A stretch of DNA of 64,000 nucleotides from an uncultured Eubacterium sp. (GTDB lineage Bacteria; Bacillota; Clostridia; Lachnospirales; Lachnospiraceae): NCBI GenBank assembly GCA_934338065.1, contig CAKRGX010000004.1, positions 62,001-126,000 of the forward strand, in the 5' to 3' direction. Each line of letters begins with the position of its first letter. Positions within the stretch are counted from its first letter, which is position 1. The notes beneath the pieces are model-generated. The model was given only the letters and a program-made list of their open reading frames with translations, did no database searches and was not told the origin of the DNA. Positions 50,607 to 60,230 of this stretch are shown piece by piece. A program made the translations under genes and the position numbers.

Positions 50607-52663
50607 CAATCTGCTACTTTCTTAAATGTCACACTGTATGAATCAACCTGTCGGGAATTCTTATATACAAACAACTGTCCCTCAGATGCGCTGATTCCTT
50701 TAATGTCTCCCGCTGCAATCTGCATAGGAAAATCACTATATGATTTCGTTCCTCCCAGTTCGGAAAGAACAATCTGCTTTCCATCCTGTGAGAGTACAAA
50801 CTTAAATACTGCATCCGGCTCTGTCTCATAGTCGAATGGATTGTTGATCGTAATATTATAAGCTGAATAATACGAGTACGTTGGTTCAGGTCCCATGCTT
50901 AAAGTAATGTCAACCGTTGTACCTTTCTTAACTTCCAGACCATTTGCCTTACTCTGTACACATACACGGTTTTTAGCAAAGTTTTCTGAATAGCTCTTAC
51001 TCGTTTTGCCCAGTTTCAATCCTGCCTTGTCCAAAGCACTCTTCGCCTGTGTTTTTGTTTTTCCGAGCAGATCCGGTACTTTGATCTTTTCCTGTCCCTT
51101 GCTCACATAATACGTAATTGTGGATCCGGCTGCTACACTTTCCCCTGTTTTCGGATTTGTCGCTGCCACTTTTCCTTCTGCAACACTGTCACTGTAAATA
51201 TCACTTCCACGCTTCGGAACATATCCTTTATCTCTTAATTCCTGTTCAGCGGCTTCCGGCGTTTTGCCTAAAACACTAAATGGCTGAACTCTCTCCTGCG
51301 CAGAATAGTATACGGTAATCATTGTTTCCTTTTCAACTTCACTTCCCACTGATGGCTCCGTCTCAATAACCTTGCCGGCATCTACCGTATCAGACTCTTT
51401 CGCCTTAAACTCATACGTTAACCCTTCTTCATCTAACATAGCTTTTGCGCTTTCCTGTGTCAGATCAATAATATCCGGTACCGTAATCTTATCACCGCTC
51501 TCATCTGTACCCGGTGTACTGGACGACTGAGTAACTTTTGCTGTTGGCTCTGGTGTTGCCTCTTCTTTTGGTGAGGATCCACCCCAGAAGCCGATCAGAC
51601 GTCCCACCATATAAATAATGATCAGTCCAATGATAATCGCCACTGTTACACTGCCTATAATCAATGCTTTCTCCAGTTTTGGATCTACCTCTGCACCATC
51701 TTCTTTTTCATCTTCCGCTTTTTTATGTTCTTCGGATGAAGCTCCGCCAGGTGCCGCTGACTTCAATGTATTGATATCACCACTTGGGATAAAAATAGTA
51801 TCAGCATTTTCATATAAATTACGGATCACACCATACTCTCCGGAAGGATCCTGTAAAAACATTTTAATGTCTGCAATCAGATCTGCCACTGTAGGATAAC
51901 GTAATTCTGTCTTTTTCTGCATACATTTCGCCACAATATTACTTAGTCCATGAGGAATCGTAGCATCAATCGCATCCAGCGGTGTTGCATCTTCCTGAAT
52001 ATGGGCCAGTGCTATCGCAACGGCACTTTCACCGGTAAACGGCAACGTTCCACTTAACATCTCATACATTGTGACACCAAGAGAATAAATATCACTTTTC
52101 TCATCACTAAAGCCACCTCTTGCCTGTTCCGGTGATATATAATGAACAGACCCCATCGCATTAGCTGTTATCGTATTGGAGCTGGCCGCCTTTGCAATTC
52201 CAAAATCACTCACCTTTGCTGTTCCATCTTTCGATATCAATATGTTCTGCGGTTTAATGTCCCGATGAATGATATGATTGGCATGTGCCGCCTCCAGTCC
52301 ATTTGCGATCTGAAGTGTAATTCCTACTGCCTCACGAACGGAAAGTTTACCATTTCGTTCAATATATTTTTTCAAGGTAATCCCATCAACAAATTCCATG
52401 ACAAAAAAATGCATTTCATTTTCTTCCCCTACATCATAAACACCTACGATATTAGGATGGGAAAGACAGGCAATTGCCTGTGCTTCCTGTCGGAACTTGG
52501 CTACAAATTTCATGTCCTCGCTATATTCATTTTTTAATATCTTAACTGCCACAAAACGATTTAACCGGTGATCTTTTGCACGGTAAACATCTGCCATTCC
52601 ACCGGTTCCAATCTTCTCGATCACTTCATAGCGACCGGCAATCATTGTTCCAATATTAACCAT
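50606..52663 (-). CDS. prkC: PASTA-domain Ser/Thr protein kinase
   Basis: Membrane Ser/Thr kinase of 685 residues sensing peptidoglycan. Kinase domain (about 10-270) with GTGGMADVYRAKD, VAVKIL, HRDIKPQN near 134, DFGIAKA and the APE-like SPEQA; a membrane helix (about 332-356, LIIGSVTVAIIIGLIIIYMV); then three PASTA repeats (from ITVPDIIDLTQESAKAML, PFSVLGKTPEAAEQEL, KVPDLLGKTKTQAKSAL) and a C-terminal beta domain. ATG 52663 has AAAGGAG 8 bases upstream. Its partner phosphatase gene lies 13 bases upstream. Confidence 0.95.
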   Translation of the reverse strand: MVNIGTMIAGRYEVIEKIGTGGMADVYRAKDHRLNRFVAVKILKNEYSEDMKFVAKFRQEAQAIACLSHPNIVGVYDVGEENEMHFFVMEFVDGITLKKYIERNGKLSVREAVGITLQIANGLEAAHANHIIHRDIKPQNILISKDGTAKVSDFGIAKAASSNTITANAMGSVHYISPEQARGGFSDEKSDIYSLGVTMYEMLSGTLPFTGESAVAIALAHIQEDATPLDAIDATIPHGLSNIVAKCMQKKTELRYPTVADLIADIKMFLQDPSGEYGVIRNLYENADTIFIPSGDINTLKSAAPGGASSEEHKKAEDEKEDGAEVDPKLEKALIIGSVTVAIIIGLIIIYMVGRLIGFWGGSSPKEEATPEPTAKVTQSSSTPGTDESGDKITVPDIIDLTQESAKAMLDEEGLTYEFKAKESDTVDAGKVIETEPSVGSEVEKETMITVYYSAQERVQPFSVLGKTPEAAEQELRDKGYVPKRGSDIYSDSVAEGKVAATNPKTGESVAAGSTITYYVSKGQEKIKVPDLLGKTKTQAKSALDKAGLKLGKTSKSYSENFAKNRVCVQSKANGLEVKKGTTVDITLSMGPEPTYSYYSAYNITINNPFDYETEPDAVFKFVLSQDGKQIVLSELGGTKSYSDFPMQIAAGDIKGISASEGQLFVYKNSRQVDSYSVTFKKVAD

Positions 52664-52676
52664 CTTAAACACTCCT

Positions 52677-53399
52677 TTACAGTCGAACTAAAATAACACT
52701 AATGTTGTCTTTGCCACCGGCTTCGTTCGCCTGTCTCACTAAACACTCTCCCGCCAGCTTCATATCATCATAATATTTCCGTATTGTCTCTTCAATTGAT
52801 GTGTCCTCAACCATATTGGTCAGGCCATCGGAACACAACAAAATCACGTCCCCTATATCTACTTTTATCTCAAAGTAGTCCGGACGGACATGTGTATCCG
52901 TTCCCAGAGCCCGTGTAATAATGTTTTTATTGGGATGTGTACGCATCTCTTCTTTTTGAATCTCACCTGACTGAACCATTTCCTCTACTAAGGAATGATC
53001 TACCGTAATCTGTTCTAACTTATCCCGCAGCACATATAACCGGGAATCCCCAATATTAACAACATATGCTGTATTTCCCTCTATCATTGTTCCAACCAAT
53101 GTCGTTCCCATACCGGAAAACGAGGCTTCTTCTAACGATTTCTCATACACCTTTGTGTTTGCAGCCTCGATTGCTTTTTCAAAAGTACTCACCGGCGTTC
53201 TCGCTTCCATTGAACGAATCTGTGTTACTATTTCATTAATACACATGCGGGATGCCAGATCCCCCGCCTGATGTCCTCCCATTCCATCGGCTACAAGAAA
53301 TAAATTCGAAAATCCTCCGACTTCATTTTCTTCACAAAATACGCAATCCTGATTGCTATTCCGTAAACGCCCCGTATCTGTTATAGAAAATGTTTTCAC
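52677..53399 (-). CDS. stp: PP2C-type protein phosphatase
   Basis: Mg/Mn-dependent Ser/Thr phosphatase of 240 residues that opposes PrkC. Metal-binding motifs are RLRNSNQDCVF, LVADGMGGHQAGDLAS, GDSRLYVL, LLCSDGLTNMV and GGKDNISVILV. The start is a GTG at 53399 with AAGGAGG 7 bases before it. Pairing of stp and prkC is typical of Firmicutes. Confidence 0.95.
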   Translation of the reverse strand: MKTFSITDTGRLRNSNQDCVFCEENEVGGFSNLFLVADGMGGHQAGDLASRMCINEIVTQIRSMEARTPVSTFEKAIEAANTKVYEKSLEEASFSGMGTTLVGTMIEGNTAYVVNIGDSRLYVLRDKLEQITVDHSLVEEMVQSGEIQKEEMRTHPNKNIITRALGTDTHVRPDYFEIKVDIGDVILLCSDGLTNMVEDTSIEETIRKYYDDMKLAGECLVRQANEAGGKDNISVILVRL

Positions 53400-53440
53400 T
53401 CTCTGACCTCCTTAGTTACTGCCTATACAAAACCTATCCT

Positions 53441-54490
53441 TTATCCTTCACTATGATCTGCCAGAAATTTCTTTCGTAACTGACCGCAGGCAGCGTCAAT
53501 GTCACTTCCCATCTCTCTTCTTATTGTAACATTTCTCTGATTGTTTGCAAGTATTAATTTGAATCGCTCGACATCTTCCGGCCGCGAACGCAGACAATCC
53601 CTTTCTTTTACTTCATTAAGTGGTATCAGGTTAATGTGACAATTTAGCCCCCGGCACCGCCTGCTTAGCTCTTCTGCATGCTGTATCTGATCGTTTACAT
53701 CACGTATCATACTATATTCAAATGTAATTCTCCGCCCGGTTTCTTCTACATACTCCCGGCAGACCTGAAAGATCTCGTCTATACTGTAACGTCTGGCAAT
53801 CGGCATTGTCTTCTGACGTATCCTGTCATTTGGCGCATGCAGACTGATTGCTAATGTGATCTGCAGATGTTCTTTCATCAGATCACGGATACGATCGACC
53901 AGTCCACACGTAGATACTGTGATATTCCGCTGGCTGATACAGATTCCTTTATCATTGGACAACAATTTTATAAAACGGATCAGCGCATCATAATTATCTA
54001 ACGGTTCGCCCATCCCCATAACGATAACATTGGAAACCCGTTCCCCGGTATCTCTTTGTATCTCATACACCTGTGAAAGGATCTCACCTGCCGTCAGATT
54101 ACGCGTCAATCCGGTCAGGGTGGAGGCACAGAATGTACAGCCCATGCGGCAGCCCACCTGGGAAGAAACACATACACTGTTTCCATGGTGATACTTCATC
54201 CACACGCTTTCAATGACATTGCCGTCCGATAGGGCAAATAAATATTTTGCCGTATCTTTTTTCCGGGAAATCTGTTTTTTTACAATACAGATGCCTGGTA
54301 AAACATAATTTTCCTTTAGTTTTTCACGAAAACTTCCCGGTAGATTCTTCATTTCATCAAAAGAATCCACACGTTTATCATGAACCCATTGAAATAACTG
54401 TTTTCCTCGGAACGGCTTCTCTCCATAGAAAACAGCAATCTCTTCCATTTCCTTACTATTCAGGCTTCGTATATCCATTATCCTATTCAT
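53441..54490 (-). CDS. rlmN: Dual-specificity rRNA/tRNA adenine-C2 methyltransferase RlmN
   Basis: Radical SAM enzyme of 349 residues that methylates A2503 of 23S rRNA and A37 of some tRNAs. The CxxxCxxC cluster motif is in VGCRMGCTFCASTLTGLTRNL near residue 110; further marks are VNVIVMGMGEPLDNYD-like VIVMGMGEPLDNYD, ISQRNITVSTCGLV, LAISLHAPND and the C-terminal Cys in DIDAACGQLR. It overlaps rsmB as ATGA; an in-frame ATG four codons later is possible. Confidence 0.96.
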   Translation of the reverse strand: MNRIMDIRSLNSKEMEEIAVFYGEKPFRGKQLFQWVHDKRVDSFDEMKNLPGSFREKLKENYVLPGICIVKKQISRKKDTAKYLFALSDGNVIESVWMKYHHGNSVCVSSQVGCRMGCTFCASTLTGLTRNLTAGEILSQVYEIQRDTGERVSNVIVMGMGEPLDNYDALIRFIKLLSNDKGICISQRNITVSTCGLVDRIRDLMKEHLQITLAISLHAPNDRIRQKTMPIARRYSIDEIFQVCREYVEETGRRITFEYSMIRDVNDQIQHAEELSRRCRGLNCHINLIPLNEVKERDCLRSRPEDVERFKLILANNQRNVTIRREMGSDIDAACGQLRKKFLADHSEG

Positions 54491-55794
54491 TGTTTTTTCA
54501 ACCTCGCTACAAAAAAACCATCACTTTGATGTATTCCAGGCAAAATCTGCAGACTTCCCTCCGCTGTCATCCTGTTCTGTAATATCTCCGGTATAAAAGG
54601 ATCCAGTGACTCACATTTCATTCCGCAATGCTCCTCTATCCATGCAACATTCTGTTCATTTTCTTTTTCATTGATCGTGCATGTGCTATAAATAAAGACA
54701 CCGCCTTTCCGCAGCATGGCTGCCGAGGATTCACAGATTTTTTGCTGAATCGGTACAAGGCTCTCTGTTTCCTGCATAGCATGATATCGTATCTCAGGTT
54801 TTTTCCCTATGATACCGATACCGGAACACGGAACATCCGCTAATACAACATCCGCCTTTTCTCTCCAATCCGGATCTTCTTTCGTCCCATCCCATACCTT
54901 GCCCTCTACATTTTTATAACCAAAACGCTCCAGATTTTCCCGGATGCGGGAAACTTTTTTTACATTAACATCCCGATAGCTGAGTATTCCTTCACCTCTC
55001 AATTGTATAAGCGCACTCATTGTCTTTCCTCCCGGTGCGGCACACACATCAACAACTGTCTGCCCCGGACAGATGCCCGCACACAGGGAAGGCAGCATAG
55101 AGCTCTCATCCTGTACAAAAAAATATCCTTCGTCATACCCTGGCAGACGTTTCACATCTTCTATGTTTCTGACAATCAAGGCTTCCTTTACATAATTTCC
55201 TTTTTGATAATCTATTTCATGTTTTTTCAGATTTTCTTCATATTGTTCACAGGAAATCTTGTTCGTATCAATATGTAACGTAATCTCGCCCTGTCTTTCT
55301 AAAAATGCCTGTGCAATTTTTTTTGTTGTCTTTTTTCCATATTTTTCAATCAAATACTGATATAAATTTTTCGGCAGACATAGCGCCTCATAAGGACGCA
55401 GACGCAGATTTTCTTCATTGCGGAGAAAAGCCCGCAGTACACCATTCACATACCCGGCATAACGTTCTCCTTCAACACCTTTAAGCAGTTCGACTGCTTC
55501 ATGGCAAGATACCGCCTGCGGAATCTTATCCATATAGAGCAGTTCATAAACCGCCATACGAAGCACGGTTCTGACAGAAGGCGTCAACTGGCGGACTGTC
55601 AGCTTAGAAAAATGCCGGATATAAGCATCCAGTTCGACCACGCGCTCGATCGTCCCATAAGAGAGACGCTTTATAAATCTTTTATCTTTTCCTTCCAGAG
55701 ATGGATCGGATTTCAGCATAGTATGAAAAATAACATCGCTGTGCTTTTGTTGTTCCATTACCTCATAGACAATCCGATAGGCTTTTCTTCTCAT
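54487..55794 (-). CDS. rsmB: 16S rRNA cytosine-967 C5-methyltransferase
   Basis: 435-residue rRNA methyltransferase with an N-terminal NusB-like RNA-binding domain (about 1-130) and a catalytic domain. SAM site VDVCAAPGGKTMSALIQL near residue 250, DVPCSGIGIIGKKPEIRY with the release Cys and YSTCTINEKENEQNV with the catalytic Cys. The ATG shares one base with the stop of the metallopeptidase gene. Confidence 0.95.
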   Translation of the reverse strand: MRRKAYRIVYEVMEQQKHSDVIFHTMLKSDPSLEGKDKRFIKRLSYGTIERVVELDAYIRHFSKLTVRQLTPSVRTVLRMAVYELLYMDKIPQAVSCHEAVELLKGVEGERYAGYVNGVLRAFLRNEENLRLRPYEALCLPKNLYQYLIEKYGKKTTKKIAQAFLERQGEITLHIDTNKISCEQYEENLKKHEIDYQKGNYVKEALIVRNIEDVKRLPGYDEGYFFVQDESSMLPSLCAGICPGQTVVDVCAAPGGKTMSALIQLRGEGILSYRDVNVKKVSRIRENLERFGYKNVEGKVWDGTKEDPDWREKADVVLADVPCSGIGIIGKKPEIRYHAMQETESLVPIQQKICESSAAMLRKGGVFIYSTCTINEKENEQNVAWIEEHCGMKCESLDPFIPEILQNRMTAEGSLQILPGIHQSDGFFVARLKKQ

Positions 55795-56519
55795 TAATCT
55801 CTATTATTCCTTCCAAATAAAATAATCAGCCGCAATAATTGCAAAATAGCAGCAGCGGCAGATGCCACATACGTAAAAGCGGCAGCACGGAGCACACGCT
55901 TAGCTCCCTGATTTTCACCGGGTGCCAGTATTCCCGTATCCTGTAAAATACCAAGTGCTCTGCGTGAAGCATTCAGTTCAACTGGTAATGTTACAACCTG
56001 GAACAATACTGCTGCACTAAACAACAGGATTCCCAGTGTTACTAATGGAGGCATGCTGAAAATAATACCAGCAATAATAACAAACCACGATGCTCCGGAA
56101 CCAAAATTTGCCACTGGCACTAATGCTGAACGGATCCTAAGTGGCACATACGAATTGGCATGTTGTATAACATGACCACACTCGTGCGCTGCTACTGCTA
56201 TCGCCGCTACGGAATTGCTTCCATATACAGAGTCGGACAACCCGACATCCCTTGTCTTCGGATTATAATGGTCTGTCAAATTGCCGGATATATGACTAAT
56301 GGAAACATCTGATATTCCGGCATATGACAGGATACGCCGTGCCACCTCTGCTCCTGTCAGACCAGATGCACTCCTGATCTGGCTGTAATTTGCAAAGGAA
56401 CGGTGTACCATACCGGAGGCGATCATAGACAAAAGCACACCCGCCAGCACCAATACATACGTAGGATCCCACATTGTATAAAATCCGGGACCGTATCCAT
56501 AAAAGCCCACTAAATACAT
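55794..56519 (-). CDS. Membrane zinc metallopeptidase (YugP-like)
   Basis: A 241-residue membrane protein of the Zn_peptidase_2 (YugP) family. The zinc motif HECGHVIQHAN lies near residue 117, preceded by AAIAVAA; a second Glu is in LPVELNASRRALGIL. Four hydrophobic segments are visible (about 18-38, 140-160, 165-185, 215-235). Its substrate is unknown; membrane protein quality control is a guess. It overlaps fmt by 10 bases and rsmB by one, so it is tightly built into the operon. Confidence 0.9.
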   Translation of the reverse strand: MYLVGFYGYGPGFYTMWDPTYVLVLAGVLLSMIASGMVHRSFANYSQIRSASGLTGAEVARRILSYAGISDVSISHISGNLTDHYNPKTRDVGLSDSVYGSNSVAAIAVAAHECGHVIQHANSYVPLRIRSALVPVANFGSGASWFVIIAGIIFSMPPLVTLGILLFSAAVLFQVVTLPVELNASRRALGILQDTGILAPGENQGAKRVLRAAAFTYVASAAAAILQLLRLIILFGRNNRD

Positions 56520-57445
56520 AACATATCTCCTTTTTGAACAAGAACGCCACGAAGAAAACTTCCCGCATCCATTCGTTTCTTACCTTCCAGTTGAACTTCA
56601 AGCAAACGCAGGCATCCTTTTCCTGTCTGCACAGTAAAATCCTGTTTATTTACCTCAACGACTGTTCCCGGTATCTCTCCTGTTTCCTGCCGGATGACTT
56701 CCGCACGCCAGATTTTTAACATTTTCCCCTGATATCCGGTATACGCACTTGGCCATGAATTCAGTCCCCGTATATAGCGTTCCAATTTTACAGCATCTTC
56801 ATTCATATCCAGATGTCCTAATTCTTTCGTAAGCATTTTAGCATAACAGCTATCCTCATCCTTTTGAGGTACCGGCTTTAGTTTTCCTTCCTCTGCAAGA
56901 CGAAGAGTCTCTAAAAGCAGATCACTCCCCAGGGCAGCCAGCCGGTCATGAAGACTTTCCCCTGTCTCATCCGGCCGAATATCAATTTCTTTTTTCAAAA
57001 GCATATCTCCGGTATCCAATCCCTCATCCATCTGCATCGTAGTAATACCGGTCGTAGCATCCCCTTCCAAAATAGCCCACTGCATAGGAGCAGCTCCACG
57101 CCATCGTGGCAGTAAGGAAGCGTGTACATTAATACATCCGTATTGGGGAATATCTAAAATTTCTTTTGACAAAATCTGTCCAAAAGCAACAACAACCATT
57201 ACATCGCATGGAATTTGCCGAAGCTGTGAAACCACATTGGCATCTTTAATCCTTCTTGGCGTATAGACCGGAATATCATTTGCTACTGCTACCTCTTTTA
57301 CCGGTGTAAATACCAGTTTTCCACTTCTCCCCCTTGCTTTATCCGGCTGGGTGACAACTGCTGTCACAGTATGTTCTGGTGAATCGATCAATCCCTGCAG
57401 AACAGGCACCGAAAAATCCGGTGTCCCCATGAAAATCACATTCAT
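56510..57445 (-). CDS. fmt: Methionyl-tRNA formyltransferase
   Basis: 311-residue enzyme that formylates initiator Met-tRNA. Motifs: MNVIFMGTPDFSVPVLQGL, KARGRSGKLVFTPVKEVA, the formyl-folate site INVHASLLPRWRGAAPMQWA and GITTMQMDEGLDTGDML. A C-terminal tRNA-binding domain follows from about residue 205. ATG 57445 has GGAGG 6 bases upstream. It follows def, which acts on its product at the other end of protein synthesis. Confidence 0.97.
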   Translation of the reverse strand: MNVIFMGTPDFSVPVLQGLIDSPEHTVTAVVTQPDKARGRSGKLVFTPVKEVAVANDIPVYTPRRIKDANVVSQLRQIPCDVMVVVAFGQILSKEILDIPQYGCINVHASLLPRWRGAAPMQWAILEGDATTGITTMQMDEGLDTGDMLLKKEIDIRPDETGESLHDRLAALGSDLLLETLRLAEEGKLKPVPQKDEDSCYAKMLTKELGHLDMNEDAVKLERYIRGLNSWPSAYTGYQGKMLKIWRAEVIRQETGEIPGTVVEVNKQDFTVQTGKGCLRLLEVQLEGKKRMDAGSFLRGVLVQKGDMLCI

Positions 57446-57473
57446 ATTAACCTCCATTCCAGAGCAGTTCGCA

Positions 57474-57959
57474 CTAGTTTTCTTCTTGAAATTCTTCTAC
57501 ATCATATAAACGGCCTTCTACCTTGTCTACATAAAGCATTCCGTCTAAGTGTTCAATCTCATGTACAAGTGCTCTGGCTAAAAGTTCCTCTCCTTCAACT
57601 TCAAATGGTTCCATATTTTCATTATAAGCTTTCACACGAACTTTATTCGGACGGGTTACAACACCTACTTTGTCTGGAACGCTTAAACACCCCTCAGATC
57701 CGGTCTGCTCTCCCTCTGTCGAAACGATCTCAGGGTTGATCAGAATGATCGGATTACTTCCATCTTCTGTAATATCGATTACGGCAATTCTCTTCAGTAT
57801 TCCTACCTGAGGAGCTGCCAGTCCGACACCTTCTGCATCGTACATCGTATCCAGCATATCTTCAATAAGCTCTTTGTTTTTTTCATTCATTTCTTTCACA
57901 ACTTTACATTTCTTTGTGAGGATATCATCCCCAATCACTCGTATATTACGTAATGCCAT
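57474..57959 (-). CDS. def: Peptide deformylase
   Basis: 161-residue metalloenzyme that removes the N-formyl group from new proteins. The three motifs are present: GVGLAAPQVG (I), EGCLSVPD with the metal Cys (II) and HEIEHLDG (III). ATG 57959 has GGAGG upstream. It is encoded between priA and fmt, a frequent Firmicutes order. Confidence 0.97.
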   Translation of the reverse strand: MALRNIRVIGDDILTKKCKVVKEMNEKNKELIEDMLDTMYDAEGVGLAAPQVGILKRIAVIDITEDGSNPIILINPEIVSTEGEQTGSEGCLSVPDKVGVVTRPNKVRVKAYNENMEPFEVEGEELLARALVHEIEHLDGMLYVDKVEGRLYDVEEFQEEN

Positions 57960-57982
57960 AGTAACCTCCATTCACTATTCTG

Positions 57983-60226
57983 TTAATAACCACTCAAAGG
58001 ATCTCTGTCATATTGGATCGTACAGATCTTATCCCATCGTGGGTCACTTGCTATCATTTCTACTTCCCCGCGAATCTGATCCGTTACCGCTTCTTCTTTG
58101 ATCTTTATATAAAGCAGATACCTGTATCGATCTTTTGCCCTGCTCAGCCCTGCTTCTGCAGGTCCGATAAATTCGCACTCTTTATCATGGAACGATTGTA
58201 TCTTGTCCGTCAGAGTCTGAATACATACTTGTGCCTGCTTCTTATCTTTCGAAAGAACAAGAACCGCTGCCATCGTTGTATACGGCGGATATTGTGTGAC
58301 ACGTCGGTAAGCCAATTCATTCTCATAAAAAAATCCGGCATCCTGTCTCCGCACTGCTTCTATGCAGTACTGGTCCGGATTATAGGTCTGAATGATCATC
58401 TCTCCTGCCTTAATTGAGCGCCCGGCTCTGCCACTCGCCTGCATCAGAAGATCGAACGTTCTCTCCATGCTGTTATAATCGCCCTCATACATACTCATAT
58501 CCGCTGCCAGAGCCGATACAAGAGTGACATTAGGAAAGTCATGCCCCTTTACGATCATCTGCGTTCCAATGAGAATATCAGCCTCCCCCTTGCGAAATGG
58601 TTCCAGGACACTTTCATGTCCTTTCTTTCCCGCTGTTGTATCACCATCCATACGCAGAATACGTGCTGTCGGAAAACGCTTCTGCAGTATTTCTTCCACT
58701 TTCTGCGTTCCCAGTCCAAAAGCCGCCACATAGGGGGAACCACACTGTGGACACTTCTTAGGCATAGCAATGGTATGTCCACAATAATGGCACATCAATG
58801 TGTCCACCTGTCCTGCCCTATTTTTGTGCGCTGTCATAGATACATCGCAATGAGGACATTGTAACACAAAACCACAGCTACGACAAGAAACAAAGCCTGC
58901 ATATCCTCTGCGATTGATAAAAAGCATGCTTTGTTCTCCCCGTTCCAGACGCTGTTCCAGCTTTTCCTGTAATAAACGGCTAAAGATAGAACGATTTCCC
59001 GCTTTTAACTCCTCGCGCAGATCAACTACACTCACACTTGGCAAATGTGCACCGGCAGCCCTTTTTTTTAATGACAGCAGAACATACTGCCCCTGTTCTG
59101 CCCTATAATAGGATATCACAGAAGGGGTTGCCGAGCCTAGCACAACACTCGCCCCAGCCAGAGAAGCTCTCTCTTCCGCCACCTCTCTGGCATGATACTT
59201 AGGTGGTTTCTCACTTTTATAACTCAACTCATGTTCTTCATCCATTACGATCAGTCCAAGCCTGGAAAATGGTGCAAACAGTGCAGAACGTGGACCAATC
59301 ATAATATCAACCTCACCTCTCCTGCATCGTTCATACTGGTCATACCGTTCCCCCTCCGACATACGTGAGTGAAGAATCGATACCCGGTTACCAAAACGGT
59401 TACCGAAACGGCGCACCGTCTGCAGCGTCAGTGCAATCTCCGGGATCAATACGATTGCCTGACGGCCGCTTTGAATGACTTCTTCTATCATTTTCAAGTA
59501 AACTTCTGTTTTTCCGCTCCCCGTCACTCCATACAATAAATAAGTGGCTGCCTTACCTTGGCAAAAATCATCCTTAAACCGTGAAACAGCTCTGTTCTGC
59601 TCCTCGTTCAATTCATGAGTTTCTTTATCGTCAGCGTGAAGTTCAAACGGATTACGGTATTTCTTTTCATCTGTAACTGAAATGATACCTTCTTTTACCA
59701 TGCCATCAATAACAGACTTTGTAACACCATATTTTTTTGATGCAGCAGCCGTTGTCATCTGCCCCTGTTCTGCAAACATCCCCTGAAGCAAGCGTGCTTT
59801 TGCCTTATAATGCTTCAATAGACAACGATCCAGCTCTTTTTTTGCCTCCTGTTCCGACACAACAAAAGTAAGCCAGTGTTCCTCCACTGACTTAATCTGT
59901 CTCTTGATAGGAAGCACTGTCTTAAGTGCCTCATTCATTGTTGTGCCATAGCGGTTTCGGATCCAGAAAGCTAATTGTAACAACTGTCCCTCTACAGGAA
60001 GTTCTTTCTCCTCTACCGCTGTCAGACTCTTCATTTTGTCAACCGGCCACGAAGCCACTTCACTGATTCCAATCACAAATCCCATGATCATTCGGTTTCC
60101 CCGTCCAAAAGGAATCTTCACACGACTGCCAATTTTAACCTGTTCTTGCAATTTCTCCGGTATCCGGTATTGAAAAATACGGTCAAGTGCTTCAACCGAA
60201 ATGTCTACAATTACATCAGCAAACAC
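57983..60226 (-). CDS. priA: Primosomal protein N' (replication restart helicase)
   Basis: 747-residue SF2 helicase that reloads the replisome at stalled forks. A 3'-DNA-binding domain (about 1-100), winged helix, Walker A YGVTGSGKTEVYLKMI near residue 237, DEEH box, GSATPSV, then the zinc-binding cysteines (CRSCGFVLQCPHCD, CHYCGH, CPQCGSP; about 445-490) within the second helicase lobe, and QASGRAGR (motif VI). Starts 4 bases after the murF stop. Confidence 0.97.
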   Translation of the reverse strand: MFADVIVDISVEALDRIFQYRIPEKLQEQVKIGSRVKIPFGRGNRMIMGFVIGISEVASWPVDKMKSLTAVEEKELPVEGQLLQLAFWIRNRYGTTMNEALKTVLPIKRQIKSVEEHWLTFVVSEQEAKKELDRCLLKHYKAKARLLQGMFAEQGQMTTAAASKKYGVTKSVIDGMVKEGIISVTDEKKYRNPFELHADDKETHELNEEQNRAVSRFKDDFCQGKAATYLLYGVTGSGKTEVYLKMIEEVIQSGRQAIVLIPEIALTLQTVRRFGNRFGNRVSILHSRMSEGERYDQYERCRRGEVDIMIGPRSALFAPFSRLGLIVMDEEHELSYKSEKPPKYHAREVAEERASLAGASVVLGSATPSVISYYRAEQGQYVLLSLKKRAAGAHLPSVSVVDLREELKAGNRSIFSRLLQEKLEQRLERGEQSMLFINRRGYAGFVSCRSCGFVLQCPHCDVSMTAHKNRAGQVDTLMCHYCGHTIAMPKKCPQCGSPYVAAFGLGTQKVEEILQKRFPTARILRMDGDTTAGKKGHESVLEPFRKGEADILIGTQMIVKGHDFPNVTLVSALAADMSMYEGDYNSMERTFDLLMQASGRAGRSIKAGEMIIQTYNPDQYCIEAVRRQDAGFFYENELAYRRVTQYPPYTTMAAVLVLSKDKKQAQVCIQTLTDKIQSFHDKECEFIGPAEAGLSRAKDRYRYLLYIKIKEEAVTDQIRGEVEMIASDPRWDKICTIQYDRDPLSGY

Positions 60227-60230
60227 TTTG